Virus record (IMG/VR): IMGVR_UViG_3300009415_000002
Coordinates: 1 to 64,000 of that record
DNA: 64,000 nucleotides
From: a virus
Strand: one strand, 5' to 3'
Shown: one piece after another, positions 7,422-16,300 of the stretch
How the letters are laid out: every line of letters begins with the position of its first letter
Position numbering within the stretch: the first letter of the stretch is position 1
Program-made: the position numbers and the translations under genes
The notes under the pieces: generated by a model
The model's database searches: none
What the model was told of the DNA's origin: nothing
Seen by the model: the letters and a program-made list of their open reading frames with translations, nothing else

Positions 7422-7601
7422 TTATTTAATTGTTAAGGTTATTTTGTTTAGATATAGACTATGATTGTTTTCTATATAGTCTAATGCTTCCTCAAATGAA
7501 TAGCCTACTGTTTCTATTACATTAATAGTTTCCAGTGCTTTTTCTAAAGGAAGCGCTTCTTTTATACTTTCAGATAATTGTGCTAGCAATTCTTTATACA
7601 T
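7422..7601 (-). CDS. small hypothetical protein
   Basis: 59 residues from ATG 7601 (MYKELLAQLSESIKEAL) to TAA 7422. Acidic and helical (EALPLEKALETINVIE, FEEALDYIENN). Its first base is the last base of the upstream stop codon (TAATG), indicating coupled translation with gene 7601-7873. Confidence 0.6.
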   Translation of the reverse strand: MYKELLAQLSESIKEALPLEKALETINVIETVGYSFEEALDYIENNHSLYLNKITLTIK

Positions 7602-7873
7602 TATTCATCATCTGGTGCATTTTTAGGTTTAAGTTGAGCTACGTGTGCTGCTAAATTATTTCCTAGGTTTACTGATGTCTCCATGATTGTTGCCCACTTA
7701 TAATTTGTGGATTCACCAACTCTCTGGATTTTTATATGATAGGCATCTGCTAACGTGATTAATGCTCTTGTACTACGGTTATAGTCATAGGACACAACCA
7801 TATTACCTTCTTCAATTTTTAGTCCTGCACAAAACTTTTGCAGAAAGATGAAATTAAGCTCTGTATTTAACAT
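7601..7873 (-). CDS. hypothetical protein
   Basis: 90 residues (MLNTELNFIFLQKFCAG). It contains MVVSYDYNRSTRALITLADAYHIK and an acidic tail NAPDDE. No recognised fold. Its start overlaps the upstream endonuclease-like gene by 20 bases and its stop overlaps the next start. Confidence 0.6.
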   Translation of the reverse strand: MLNTELNFIFLQKFCAGLKIEEGNMVVSYDYNRSTRALITLADAYHIKIQRVGESTNYKWATIMETSVNLGNNLAAHVAQLKPKNAPDDE

Positions 7874-8447
7874 ATATATACCTTGCTGTGTTTTTACTTA
7901 GGTTTAATTCTTTCTCTATTTCTTTGTATATGTAGCCTGCATTACGTAGTTTAATAACTTCTTCTATTAAATCTTTTGGAATATTATTTCTACGATTATT
8001 GGCTTGTTCATCCCAGGTAGCCCATTTACAGTTAGATGGCTCATAATTGCCATTAACGTTTATACGGTCTATTGTATGGTCTTTAGTAGGTCTTTTTCCC
8101 ATATTATTAAGGAATGTCTCTACGTTATTTAACCACTCTGGGCAAACACTAATACCTCTTTCTCCATAATTTTTATATGCTGGATTATTAGGATTAGTAC
8201 ATCTATCTATCATATTAATCCATGCATTGTATTCTGATGTATGGCTTAGTTTATGAGTTCCTTGATTACAGCCACAGGATAGGCTTGTACCGCTTTTTAA
8301 TGAGCAGCTTTGTATAACTTTTTCAGTTCCACATTTACATTTGCATAACCATGCAGTGTGCTTTCTTGAGGGGCTAATAATAGGCTCTGATTCACTTATT
8401 ACTAGCCAGTCTCCAAACTTTTGATTTAATAGATTTTGCTTTCTCAT
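7854..8447 (-). CDS. HNH-type homing endonuclease-like protein
   Basis: 197 residues. Cys ribbon WLCKCKCGTEK then SCGC; core MIDRCTNPNNPAYKNYGERG, W and HTIDRINVNGNYEPSNCKWA; C-terminal helix-turn-helix YKEIEKELNLSKNTARYIY. All signature residues shared with the copy at 2096 are present. It is followed in the same direction by two overlapping small genes. Confidence 0.75.
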   Translation of the reverse strand: MRKQNLLNQKFGDWLVISESEPIISPSRKHTAWLCKCKCGTEKVIQSCSLKSGTSLSCGCNQGTHKLSHTSEYNAWINMIDRCTNPNNPAYKNYGERGISVCPEWLNNVETFLNNMGKRPTKDHTIDRINVNGNYEPSNCKWATWDEQANNRRNNIPKDLIEEVIKLRNAGYIYKEIEKELNLSKNTARYIYVKYRA

Positions 8448-8504
8448 ATGTTTTTAATTGATTCTTATACAATAATAACACATAAGTAAAGAATTAGTCA
8501 TCTA

Positions 8505-8687
8505 TTAGTCACTATCACTAACCTCTACATTATTAATTACATTTGCACTTTCGATAGCAATTCTAGTCTGAGCAACAATTGGGCGCTCTAGTCTAATCAT
8601 ACTACCATCTCTATCTACTACCCATTCATTATTCTTATCAGAATAACTACCTTGGAACATTTCTAATACTCTTCCGTTATTAACCAT
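8505..8687 (-). CDS. small protein with AxESA motif
   Basis: 60 residues (MVNNGRVLEMFQGSY). The C-terminal third reads VAQTRIAIESANVINN, with Glu46-Ser47, nearly the same peptide as in proteins 3181-3726 (QTSIARESANV) and 12164-13255 (QTSVAVESAEV), although the codons differ. It overlaps the stop of gene 8680-8889 by 8 bases. Role unknown. Confidence 0.6.
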   Translation of the reverse strand: MVNNGRVLEMFQGSYSDKNNEWVVDRDGSMIRLERPIVAQTRIAIESANVINNVEVSDSD

Positions 8688-8889
8688 TGTTTGAATCCTC
8701 TAATTGTTTTATTGATATTTGGTTTAATGGGACACAATAGTCATACTCTAATGTACCAGCTAACGCATAGTAATCTGTGTATGTTCTATCTGCTAATTTT
8801 ATATAGTCTTCTTTATCTATTAGTCCCATTAATAATAGATTGTTTAGCATTGACTCTACATTGGCTTTTTTAAGCATTATTAACACCAT
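8680..8889 (-). CDS. small hypothetical protein
   Basis: 69 residues (MVLIMLKKANVESMLNN; a second Met at 5 may be the start). Helical, acidic C-terminal half (YDYCVPLNQISIKQLEDSNNG). No family recognised. It overlaps the following gene by 8 bases. Confidence 0.55.
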   Translation of the reverse strand: MVLIMLKKANVESMLNNLLLMGLIDKEDYIKLADRTYTDYYALAGTLEYDYCVPLNQISIKQLEDSNNG

Positions 8890-8932
8890 AACGATGTGTG
8901 AGTCCTAATTTATATTAAGACACGTATATGGA

Positions 8933-9340
8933 CTATTTATTATTGGTTGGGGCTTTCTTAAGAGACTCTATCTCTTTGGTTTTTTGCTTAAGCAATATTT
9001 CTAATACATCTACACGGCGCTTATGCTTTGCTGATTCTTGTTCTAGGGCTTCTACTATGCATTCTAAAATTACGTCATTAGTGCGGTTTGAAACACTGTG
9101 GATTATTTCTTGGGCTAGTCCATGTGATTCAGGTGTTAGCCATCTTTTTTGGATTTCTCCTACTACTTTATCGTACGAGTTGAAGCGATCTCCGTGGCGA
9201 AAGCGTCCTAGTTCTATTCTTTTTTCTTCTAAGAATACTTTTTTAATTTCCTCTCTGTCTGTTTTAAGCATTGCTCTATACTTTTTAGCTTGAGTCTTAA
9301 CGCATCTCAAGAAGGCTTTATTACGAATCTGGCATACCAT
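8933..9340 (-). CDS. hypothetical coiled-coil protein
   Basis: 135 residues. Basic N-terminal half (VKTQAKKYRAMLKTDREEIKK); the C-terminal 40 residues form heptads (VDVLEILLKQKTKEIESLKK) typical of a coiled coil. No membrane segment. It is preceded by a terminator-like hairpin at 9369-9405. Confidence 0.65.
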   Translation of the reverse strand: MVCQIRNKAFLRCVKTQAKKYRAMLKTDREEIKKVFLEEKRIELGRFRHGDRFNSYDKVVGEIQKRWLTPESHGLAQEIIHSVSNRTNDVILECIVEALEQESAKHKRRVDVLEILLKQKTKEIESLKKAPTNNK

Positions 9341-9368
9341 AGTATAATTTCTAATACAATTTCCAATA

Positions 9369-9405
9369 TAATAAAATACTAGGTAGCAATTCCAAAACTA
9401 CCTAG
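9369..9405 (-). terminator. terminator-like hairpin
   Basis: Stem ACTAGGTAG/CTACCTAGT (9 bp) with an 11-base loop. On the minus strand it is followed by ATTTTATTATATT. It lies downstream of gene 9444-9770. Confidence 0.55.
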
Positions 9406-9443
9406 TACTACTTGCAAACTTTTATGTCATTTAACTACAAATA

Positions 9444-9770
9444 TTATTTGCGGGGCAATCTTTTACCTTTCTTGGTAAGTCCATGCTTCCTTAAATGATA
9501 TCTGATTGTGCTACCACTAACTCTAAATTGAAACGCTAATGCATTAATACCAGAACTTGTTCCGTCGAACATCTCTAATATATATTCTACATTTCCAGGC
9601 GTTAATTTATAATTTGATGGCGCAACTTTTAATTGGTTGTCTCTCTGCTCTCTATATACACAACCTAATTCTAACGCGCGCGTTTTCTTTAATACTTTCA
9701 TGAAGTTAGTAAACCCCTTAAAATATTCTTTACGTGCTTTCTCTAATTCTCTCTCAATTACTTCACTCAT
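9444..9770 (-). CDS. helix-turn-helix protein
   Basis: 108 residues. The C-terminal half (LTPGNVEYILEMFDGTSSG, then ALAFQFRVSGSTIRYHLRKHGL) looks like a helix-turn-helix of the kind attached to homing endonucleases, but no nuclease core is present. It may be a small DNA-binding regulator or the remaining end of an endonuclease gene. A Shine-Dalgarno-like AAGGAGAG precedes the ATG. Confidence 0.65.
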   Translation of the reverse strand: MSEVIERELEKARKEYFKGFTNFMKVLKKTRALELGCVYREQRDNQLKVAPSNYKLTPGNVEYILEMFDGTSSGINALAFQFRVSGSTIRYHLRKHGLTKKGKRLPRK

Positions 9771-9817
9771 ACTATCTCTCCTTATTTGGTTATTAAGTTA
9801 TTAGGTTATTCTAATTC

Positions 9818-9985
9818 TTAGTCTATACGCTTTCTATACCCTATTACATACGCATACCCTAGGTGACTATTGAAACTGTTGTTTCTATCACACTCTGCTT
9901 GTGCACTTTCTTTACTATTGAAAGGTCTTACGTTTATACTTATTTGACCATTAGGTGTCTGAATTGCTGTCTTATATACTGCCAT
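9818..9985 (-). CDS. small hypothetical protein
   Basis: 55 residues from ATG 9985 (MAVYKTAIQTPNGQISI) to TAA 9818. A compact beta-rich pattern followed by GYAYVIGYRKRID. No family recognised. Its composition and codon use look coding, unlike the opposite-strand ORF in the same place. Confidence 0.55.
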   Translation of the reverse strand: MAVYKTAIQTPNGQISINVRPFNSKESAQAECDRNNSFNSHLGYAYVIGYRKRID

Positions 9986-10052
9986 AATGCTTATCTTATT
10001 TCTATTATTTTAGTATCTGTATTAGAATGTACTTCTGAAATTGGCTTTTATG

Positions 10053-10136
10053 TATTAATGTATAAGTATATATTATGGTATATACATTAATATGAGCTGT
10101 ATTTATTGATTTAATATACTATTATAAGTTAAAATA
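10053..10136. repeat. two adjacent inverted repeats
   Basis: ATTAATGTAT/ATACATTAAT (10 bp, about 10055-10090) is followed at once by AGCTGTATTT/AAATACAGCT (10 bp, about 10094-10134), the second with TTTTT on the plus strand. No gene is seen between 9986 and 10183. These could be a terminator, operator or replication signal. Confidence 0.45.
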
Positions 10137-10183
10137 CAGCTTTTTACTCTAGGGTTTATACTTTAATTAATAAGCTATACTTA

Positions 10184-10432
10184 TTACAACATAGGAACAT
10201 TGCTGGACTTATCATAAGTCTGGAGTCTTTGGTTAAGACGGTGCATTGTTTTGTTATTAAAGTTAGGATCTGAAATAATAGCCTTAGCATCCAAGAATTC
10301 ATGATGAGAAATACAATAATGCCTTTGCATAAGGATTAATTGCTCTACAAGATACTCTTTGAAGATTTGAGAGACACCTTCACTAGTGTCTAGGATGTTG
10401 TTTAGTTTGTGTCTAGTGTGATAGTTGTTCAT
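10184..10432 (-). CDS. hypothetical protein
   Basis: 82 residues (MNNYHTRHKLNNILDTS). Helical, His-rich centre (MQRHYCISHHEFLDAK) that could bind metal, but the spacing matches no known motif. Eight bases separate it from gene 10441-10647, suggesting one operon. Confidence 0.6.
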   Translation of the reverse strand: MNNYHTRHKLNNILDTSEGVSQIFKEYLVEQLILMQRHYCISHHEFLDAKAIISDPNFNNKTMHRLNQRLQTYDKSSNVPML

Positions 10433-10440
10433 AGTTAGGG

Positions 10441-10647
10441 TTATACCTTGTGAATGTTTTTTAAAGACCAGAGATTTCTAGTTAGAAAGCAATTTACTAT
10501 ATGACTAGCATCATAAACATCTACATGATATAAGGACTTACCGACCCTATCAATTGTGAAGTCATGTGTGGGCCCGTCATACAAATAACTATCACTGTTG
10601 TTAACAGCTTTAGTGCATCTAGACGATAGAAATAAATTGTTTAACAT
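10441..10647 (-). CDS. small hypothetical protein
   Basis: 68 residues (MLNNLFLSSRCTKAVNN). It has two Cys and several aromatics and no recognised domain. Its ATG overlaps the TAA of gene 10641-10781 by 7 bases. Confidence 0.55.
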   Translation of the reverse strand: MLNNLFLSSRCTKAVNNSDSYLYDGPTHDFTIDRVGKSLYHVDVYDASHIVNCFLTRNLWSLKNIHKV

Positions 10648-10781
10648 GTGGTTGTTGATTGTTTAGGGCGTTTAACTTTACTTTTAGTGATATTAGCAGG
10701 CACTTTAAATGATTTATACCTGTCATTAAAGAATATACAGTTGATATTCTTAATATCTATGCCGATTAGTTTTTGTTGCAT
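10641..10781 (-). CDS. small basic protein
   Basis: 46 residues read from ATG 10781 (MQQKLIGIDIKNINCIFF) to TAA 10641, with the basic tail KSKVKRPKQSTTTC. It overlaps the next gene by 7 bases, consistent with coupling. Unknown function. Confidence 0.5.
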   Translation of the reverse strand: MQQKLIGIDIKNINCIFFNDRYKSFKVPANITKSKVKRPKQSTTTC

Positions 10782-10798
10782 TGTTAAATAAGGTGTTT

Positions 10799-10921
10799 CT
10801 AACTACTAAACCCTTTAGATTTACTTAGTTTAATCTTAGGGGATTTTTTGTGTTTAGGTTGGTTATTAGGGTTAGGTTGAGGATAGTTATTTTTCTTACG
10901 TGTTGTTTTAACTCTATACAT
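10799..10921 (-). CDS. small Lys/Pro/Asn-rich protein
   Basis: 40 residues from ATG 10921 (MYRVKTTRKKNNYPQ) to TAG 10799. Strongly basic and apparently unstructured; could bind nucleic acid. AAGGA lies about 17 bases upstream, rather far for a ribosome site, so the call is cautious. Confidence 0.4.
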   Translation of the reverse strand: MYRVKTTRKKNNYPQPNPNNQPKHKKSPKIKLSKSKGFSS

Positions 10922-10998
10922 ATGAATGTGGCTGTCCTTGTTTAAATTTAGGCTATGCACAATAGCCGACCCAATTAAGGGCCGACTAACTTATATCA

Positions 10999-11571
10999 TT
11001 ACATGATATCAGCAGTTACAGAACTATTAGCAGCATTAGCTGATTCTTTAGTGGCTCTAGTGCTAATAGCATCCTGACGTTGTTGCTCTTGACGCTCACG
11101 AGCTTCTTGAGCTAACTGAAGGATTTCTTCCATATCTAAAATTTGACCTACACGTTGAACTTTCATAGGTTCAACTTCAATCATTGCACCTGGATAGATA
11201 GCAAAGCTGATAACCACACCATCTTTCTTAGTGGTTAGCTTACTGATAGCAATAGGAGAGTCTAGCTCAAATACTATTTCAGCACCGATACCTTCAACTT
11301 CATGAAGTTCAGAGTTAAGCATTTCAAACTGCTCTTGGCTTAAACGCAAGTTAGCAGTTTGACCAATTACTACGTTAGTCATTTCACTAACTCCATGTTG
11401 CTTAGATTGTCCTTGAATATTTAGACCGTCAATGATAGTGCATACAACACTATATTCTGGTCCATACATTCTATAGGAAGCCTTGGAACCTAACTTTTGA
11501 ATCATGTCTGGATTCTTTTGAAAGTTAATGCGAATTTGGATTTTGGAAGAAGTCTCTTGTTGAATAGCCAT
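10999..11571 (-). CDS. hypothetical protein with C-terminal AxES motif
   Basis: 190 residues. The body is beta-rich (IQIRINF, YSVVCTIIDGL, NVVIGQTANLRL, AEIVFELDSPIAI). A charged helix follows (EEILQLAQEARERQEQQRQD), then STRATKESANAANSS with Glu176-Ser177, the shared A/T-x-E-S-A peptide. It is the first gene after the 592-base structured non-coding stretch, which would form its leader. Family not recognised. Confidence 0.75.
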   Translation of the reverse strand: MAIQQETSSKIQIRINFQKNPDMIQKLGSKASYRMYGPEYSVVCTIIDGLNIQGQSKQHGVSEMTNVVIGQTANLRLSQEQFEMLNSELHEVEGIGAEIVFELDSPIAISKLTTKKDGVVISFAIYPGAMIEVEPMKVQRVGQILDMEEILQLAQEARERQEQQRQDAISTRATKESANAANSSVTADIM

Positions 11572-12163
11572 GATATTTTAGTCCTAATTTGTTAATTGTT
11601 TGATTATTGCCAAGCACTATCGTGCCACTTTAAAAATTATTAAAGATAACATCCAAGTACTATCGGGCCCTTTGAAACCTTTTAGGATACTCAAAGAGTA
11701 ACGCTAAGACCCATCGGGATATCTTATAAGAAATTTATAAGACCATTGCCAAGACCCATCGGGAATTTTATTAAGAATCTAACGGGGAATCTTAGGCGAA
11801 TTTTAGGGAATCACTACCGTCAACCTCCAGCCGTTATTCGCTAACACCTACCTTTCTCTGCATCTCTTTCGAGACCGTTATTCAGTAGCTGCGCTTTCTC
11901 TGCACTGGGACGGAGTTCACATAATTTATTTAGCGGAATCAAAGCACGATTATTGTTTCACGACAGTGCCGTGATAGTTTAACGTCTTATCAAGGACGGA
12001 GTAAGTTAACATCATACTCATGATGGATAGTTTGTTTTAGCACTTAACTATCAACAGTGCGGTTTGTTTATTAGACTGAATAACCAGTTCAGTAGGGCAG
12101 GCTCACACCCCATTTATGCTTATCTTCGTCAGACGAAGATAGACAAGCCTGATCAGAAGAAAA
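11572..12163 (-). other. structured non-coding region with short repeats
   Basis: No ORF. Three blocks are seen. (1) Four copies of CCAAG-N3-C-YATCG-N3 at 11610, 11653, 11704 and 11749, two forming tight hairpins (GCAC TATC GTGC; CCC ATC GGG), separated by hairpins such as TCTTATAA/TTATAAGA. (2) Direct repeats CCGTTATTC (11831, 11875) and CTTTCTCTGCA (11852, 11894) about 43 bases apart. (3) Tandem pseudoknot-like folds at 11944-12093, then a near-perfect 10-bp hairpin TATCTTCGTC/GACGAAGATA at 12121-12141. It could be a replication origin, a long regulated leader or a structured RNA; the evidence does not choose. Confidence 0.6.
11944..12093 (-). ncRNA. tandem H-type pseudoknot-like folds (four)
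   Basis: Plus-strand coordinates of pairing strands: GCAC 944-947 with GTGC 966-969 crossed by CACG 959-962 with CGTG 970-973; GATA 973-976 with TATC 988-991 crossed by CGTC 983-986 with GACG 995-998; GATAGTT 12026-12032 with AACTATC 12046-12052 crossed by GCACT 12040-12044 with AGTGC 12056-12060; GGTT 12061-12064 with AACC 12082-12085 crossed by CTGAA 12076-12080 with TTCAG 12088-12092. On the minus strand the third loop is A-rich in each (for example TAAAACA). The first two share bases, so they may be alternatives. Confidence 0.5.
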
Positions 12164-13255
12164 TTATTCTTCGTCCATGTCAATAATTGCAGTTACAGCA
12201 TTAGCACGAGCAGATGCCTGCTTAGCTTCTTGCGCTCTAAGGTGCTTCATTAAAGGACTATCTTCACTAACTATATTAGTGGCTTCACCGTTGTTATCAT
12301 TAGCGACTTCAGCACTTTCTACAGCAACAGAAGTTTGAGCAGCTGGCTCTTCATCAAAGCAAGGTGCATCATCTACGTCATCAAAGCAAGGAGCTTCTTC
12401 AACAATAGGTTCTACAATAGGCTCAGCGATTGGAGCAACAGAAGCTACAACAGCAGCAACGTGGCGTGCTTTGCGACCAGGACGACGAACACTAGATTTA
12501 GAAACAGACTCTAAGCCTACTACATTACTAGCGACAACATCCTCATCGACTAGAACTTTAGGAAGTTTAATACCTAATAGATTAGCAGAGGATTCTAGAG
12601 GAGTTTCGGCAATGGTGATAGAATGAAACCCACGAGCAGGATAGAATCTTAGTTCTTCTACAGACTCAAGAGCACCACTACCTTGAGTGAATGCATTCTT
12701 ACCCTGCACAAAGCAGCTATTAATGTCATTAAACTCAAAGACTAAAGCGCCTACGCTACCGTCTACTAGAAATTCCTTAAACTCAGCACCACTGCCGTCT
12801 AGTTTATATTGAATACGGAAGAGAGGGATATCGTCTTCAGCATCTAAACCTAGCATACTAGCCCAGAACTCAATAGTCTCAGCTTGAGATAGTTTACGAG
12901 TTTGACCGTTAGGGAATAGAAGCTCAATGATTGCGTGATAGCCAGGTTGACTACTCATTTTCTCAGGCAAAGGACGAAGATAACCAAAAGCTTCATCAGC
13001 CTTGGTGTCTAAGGAGATCATACCGTGATAAGTGGAAGTCAACTTACCAAATCTTGCACTAGCATTGATTTCAGAGCTTGATCTAGAACGCTTGAAAGAA
13101 GTTACGTTCTCATACATACGGAAGCCAGTGGCTAAAGAGAAGTCTTGAGTCATATCTACAGATGTGGAATGATTGATAGGCATAGTGTTAGTGTTGTTAG
13201 TGTTTACAGAATTGTTAGCAGCTCGTTGTTGTCTTTCTTGATCAAACTTACCCAT
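12164..13255 (-). CDS. hypothetical protein, possible polymerase-associated or virion protein
   Basis: 363 residues, directly downstream of the RNA polymerase-like gene. Residues 1-40 are Asn/Thr-rich. Residues 40-245 look folded. The tail is low-complexity and acidic, with repeated PIVE/PIAE and two copies of APCFD. It shares the 8-residue LESVSKSS (Glu249) with the polymerase-like protein and carries QTSVAVESAEV (Glu313) like three other proteins here. A pseudoknot lies 35 bases before its ATG. The shared peptides suggest a common fate, such as proteolytic processing, with the polymerase. Family not recognised. Confidence 0.75.
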   Translation of the reverse strand: MGKFDQERQQRAANNSVNTNNTNTMPINHSTSVDMTQDFSLATGFRMYENVTSFKRSRSSSEINASARFGKLTSTYHGMISLDTKADEAFGYLRPLPEKMSSQPGYHAIIELLFPNGQTRKLSQAETIEFWASMLGLDAEDDIPLFRIQYKLDGSGAEFKEFLVDGSVGALVFEFNDINSCFVQGKNAFTQGSGALESVEELRFYPARGFHSITIAETPLESSANLLGIKLPKVLVDEDVVASNVVGLESVSKSSVRRPGRKARHVAAVVASVAPIAEPIVEPIVEEAPCFDDVDDAPCFDEEPAAQTSVAVESAEVANDNNGEATNIVSEDSPLMKHLRAQEAKQASARANAVTAIIDMDEE

Positions 13256-13290
13256 TTTAATAACCTCTAAGTTGCTAGTGTGTGTTTACG

Positions 13291-13327
13291 TGTGGATACT
13301 TATTTTATGTCGACATCCACAGTCGAC
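13291..13327 (-). promoter_or_regulatory. H-type pseudoknot leader (copy A)
   Basis: Stem 1 is GTCGAC 13322-13327 with GTCGAC 13309-13314; stem 2 is ATCCACA 13315-13321 with TGTGGAT 13291-13297; the minus-strand third loop is ATAAAATAAGT. A separate 7-bp hairpin (GCTTAGA/TCTAAGC, 13331-13352) precedes it in the transcript. It lies 35 bases before ATG 13255. Confidence 0.6.
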
Positions 13328-13365
13328 AGTGCTTAGATTAGAAGCTCTAAGCCTGCTTAGTGTTA

Positions 13366-16300
13366 TTACACACCATAGTTAGCTCTATCAATGTTGGCTT
13401 GCTTAGCATCACGAATCAATCCGTGAAATTCACAAACTGCAGTTGATAGTTCACCTAACAAGGCGTTATCAAACATATGACTATAACCACCCTCGTTAAA
13501 GAGGATAGCTAAAGGCTTAGCCACATACTGACCGCTAGAAGCATACTCAGCTTCTTCAATGAAGCCCATTTCATATGCAGCACGTTGAGAACCTTGTGAG
13601 ATTCTACGAAGAGCACCGAACTTAACAGCTCCAGTTACTCCACCTTGCCACCACTTCTTAACTTCACCAAATCCTTCAAGCTTAGGCATAACACGAGTTA
13701 CGATGCGTGAGCGGATAAGTTGAGTGAAGACTTCTTCAGGAAGGTTAACACCTACAATCTCTTTGATAGCAGCTTGAAGAAGAATAGCTCCATCACACCA
13801 CTCCTCTTTAGGAGTGTTGAAACGAACATCAACTTGCTTCCAGTTGCCCATAGGAGACCAAACCATTTCAGATTCAGTGTCAGTGGATGCAGCGTTTACT
13901 AAGTTGAAGAACAACTCAGCATTTTTGGAATATCCAGATAGGCCTAGACCTTCATAGATAGCACGCCAAGCAATAAGGCTAGCATCAACAACGGTGTTGA
14001 AGCGAGCTTCATCAGGACCAACAGCACGGTCAGCAGCATCAAAGATAAGCTTAGAGCACATACCATAAGATACACCTACAGCAGACTTATAGTGCTTAGC
14101 TACACGAGCAGCGAAATCACCAAGATAAGCAGAAGTGATATAGACTTTCTCGTTAGTCTCAGGGTCTTTTAACTGAGAGTTAAGAAGACAAGCATTACCA
14201 CGAAGGGATTTCTTACCTTGCTTGTCTTTTTCAGAGATGAAGTCAATATAAGGAACGTTAGCACCATATAGATATTCATAACCAGCGATGCCCATTTTAG
14301 AAGCATTGATTGCGATTACTTTATCAGTGGTGATTTCATAACCAGCAACAGTCTCAAGGTTAATGACAGCAATACCATCGCCATCAGAATCACCTTCATT
14401 AAGAGCATGCCATACTAGTGGGTCAACAACTACGTGAGCGATTCCGCAGATTTGCTCATCATCAGTCAACACAAGACGACCAGCGCCTAGGAAAGGCATT
14501 GGAGTGCGAGTGAAGCCAATATAATAGTTAACGAATGAATCCCAATCTTTAACGCCTAGAAGACGAACGATAGGACAGTTACGGTTAAGAATAACTGTTG
14601 GGATTCCATCAGCACTGTGAAGCATAGGGTGGAAAGAAGTGCGGACTTTTCCATAGACTAAGTCACCAGAGCGAGTTGCTTTCTTAAGAACGTTATTTGA
14701 TTCAACTGCAGTGTTGATGATTTTGCTATAAGCACTGTTAAGCTTACCGACGATATCACCATCAAACTGGTTGACTCTATTGATGAATAAGTCAACAATA
14801 AAGTTAACGATAGTCGCAGTCTCACGAGCAGCAGCACCACTAGCAGCACTGAAGCTACCATAGATAGCGACTACGTTAAGGTCAAGTTTGATAGACTTAA
14901 CATTAGCACTTTTGCCAATGAAGAACTTATATTCATTTTGACCAGCGAAGAAGTTAGCAATAGAAACTAGAAGCTTACGGTGTTTGATTCCGATAGTTCC
15001 GTTAGGGAAGATAGTGCTACTAACTGCAGACATGTCTTCAGTGGTTGCATCAATAACACAAGGAGCTGTGCTAGTGTTACCAGCAAATTCATTAGCTAAG
15101 GTTAAGAAAGACTTAGTTTTATCAATAGACTCAGTGAATAGAGCATCACCAAGTTCTTTGTCTTGAATAGAGACTGCTGCAGCACTTTCAAGAGTGAAGC
15201 TGGACTTGGAAACAGACTCAAGAGCAGTGGAGATTTCCACGTCAAATACGAGCTGACCAAAGATTACGTCAATAGTCTCTTCGACTAGGACATACTCATA
15301 TCCATCAAAAGTTGTGCCTTCGCTAATAACTTTAACGCTATCAAAGAAGGAGTGGCCTTCTTCTGCATTACCAGCTTTAGCTTGCTTTTCAAACACAGAC
15401 TTAGCCATAGTCATACGAATCTTAACATCATTAAAACGCTTGGATTCTTTCCATTCTTGAACAGCGTTATTTTCATCATAGAGATTAATAACAGAACCGT
15501 CAGCACCAACTAATTCACCGTTAGCGGTGTGAAGGTTGAACTCACCTTGGTCATTAGCGAACATCTCTAGGAGAGCGCCATGGCCTTTAGTGCATTCGTT
15601 GTTAAGCATGATATCCCAGTGGTTGTTTTGACCAACGAACTCAACTTCATAAGGAAGAGTTGTGAACTTAGTGGCGAAACGACGAGTCTTAACCCACTGA
15701 GTTGTTTCAACAATTTCAACATTGATAGAGATTTCAATGGAGTTCTCATCATTAACAATATTACCAACAGTTCCACTAACAACACGAATATTAGCAGCAT
15801 CAGAGCTATTACGAACAAGTTTGTGCTTAACACCATCAACAGAGACTTCAACAATAGTTGCTTTAGGAGCAAAGGTTTGACCTTTAGCAGCATCAATCTT
15901 CTCTTGGATTTTGTTAACAAGAGCAAGTTTGTTGTTAGCATGGTTCATGAATTTATTACCAAAGATGGAAAGAGTGAAAGACTCAGATTCTTTCTTACCA
16001 ACATAATAAGTGATATAAGTTTCAGGATTGATAATACCAACACCGGAACCAAAACCTAACTTAGAGTTAGTGAATGCAACATCCATCATTTTGCCTTTAG
16101 TTTTAGCGACTTCACCAGATTGAAGAGCGAATCCAAAGTTAGATGCTACACGGTCATCAAGGTCAGCACAATCATAGTTATTAGCAGCACCACGGTTGAT
16201 GAGCTTAGCAACTTTGTTTACATCATTAGGAGTGATGATGCGGTCTAGTTCACGGTTCCAACCAAGACCTGTGGCCTCAGCACCGTCATTAATAGTGACA

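Noticed and set aside
9863-10090. 75-residue rightward ORF
   Set aside because: It overlaps the better supported leftward gene 9818-9985 and the inverted repeats; Cys- and Tyr-rich noise of reversed AT-rich DNA.
11572-12163. CRISPR array in the repeat-rich stretch
   Set aside because: Repeats are short, imperfect and unevenly spaced, with no repeat-spacer order and no cas genes.
15580-16059. 159-residue rightward ORF inside the polymerase-like gene
   Set aside because: Shadow of the long leftward gene; composition follows the reverse complement of its codons.
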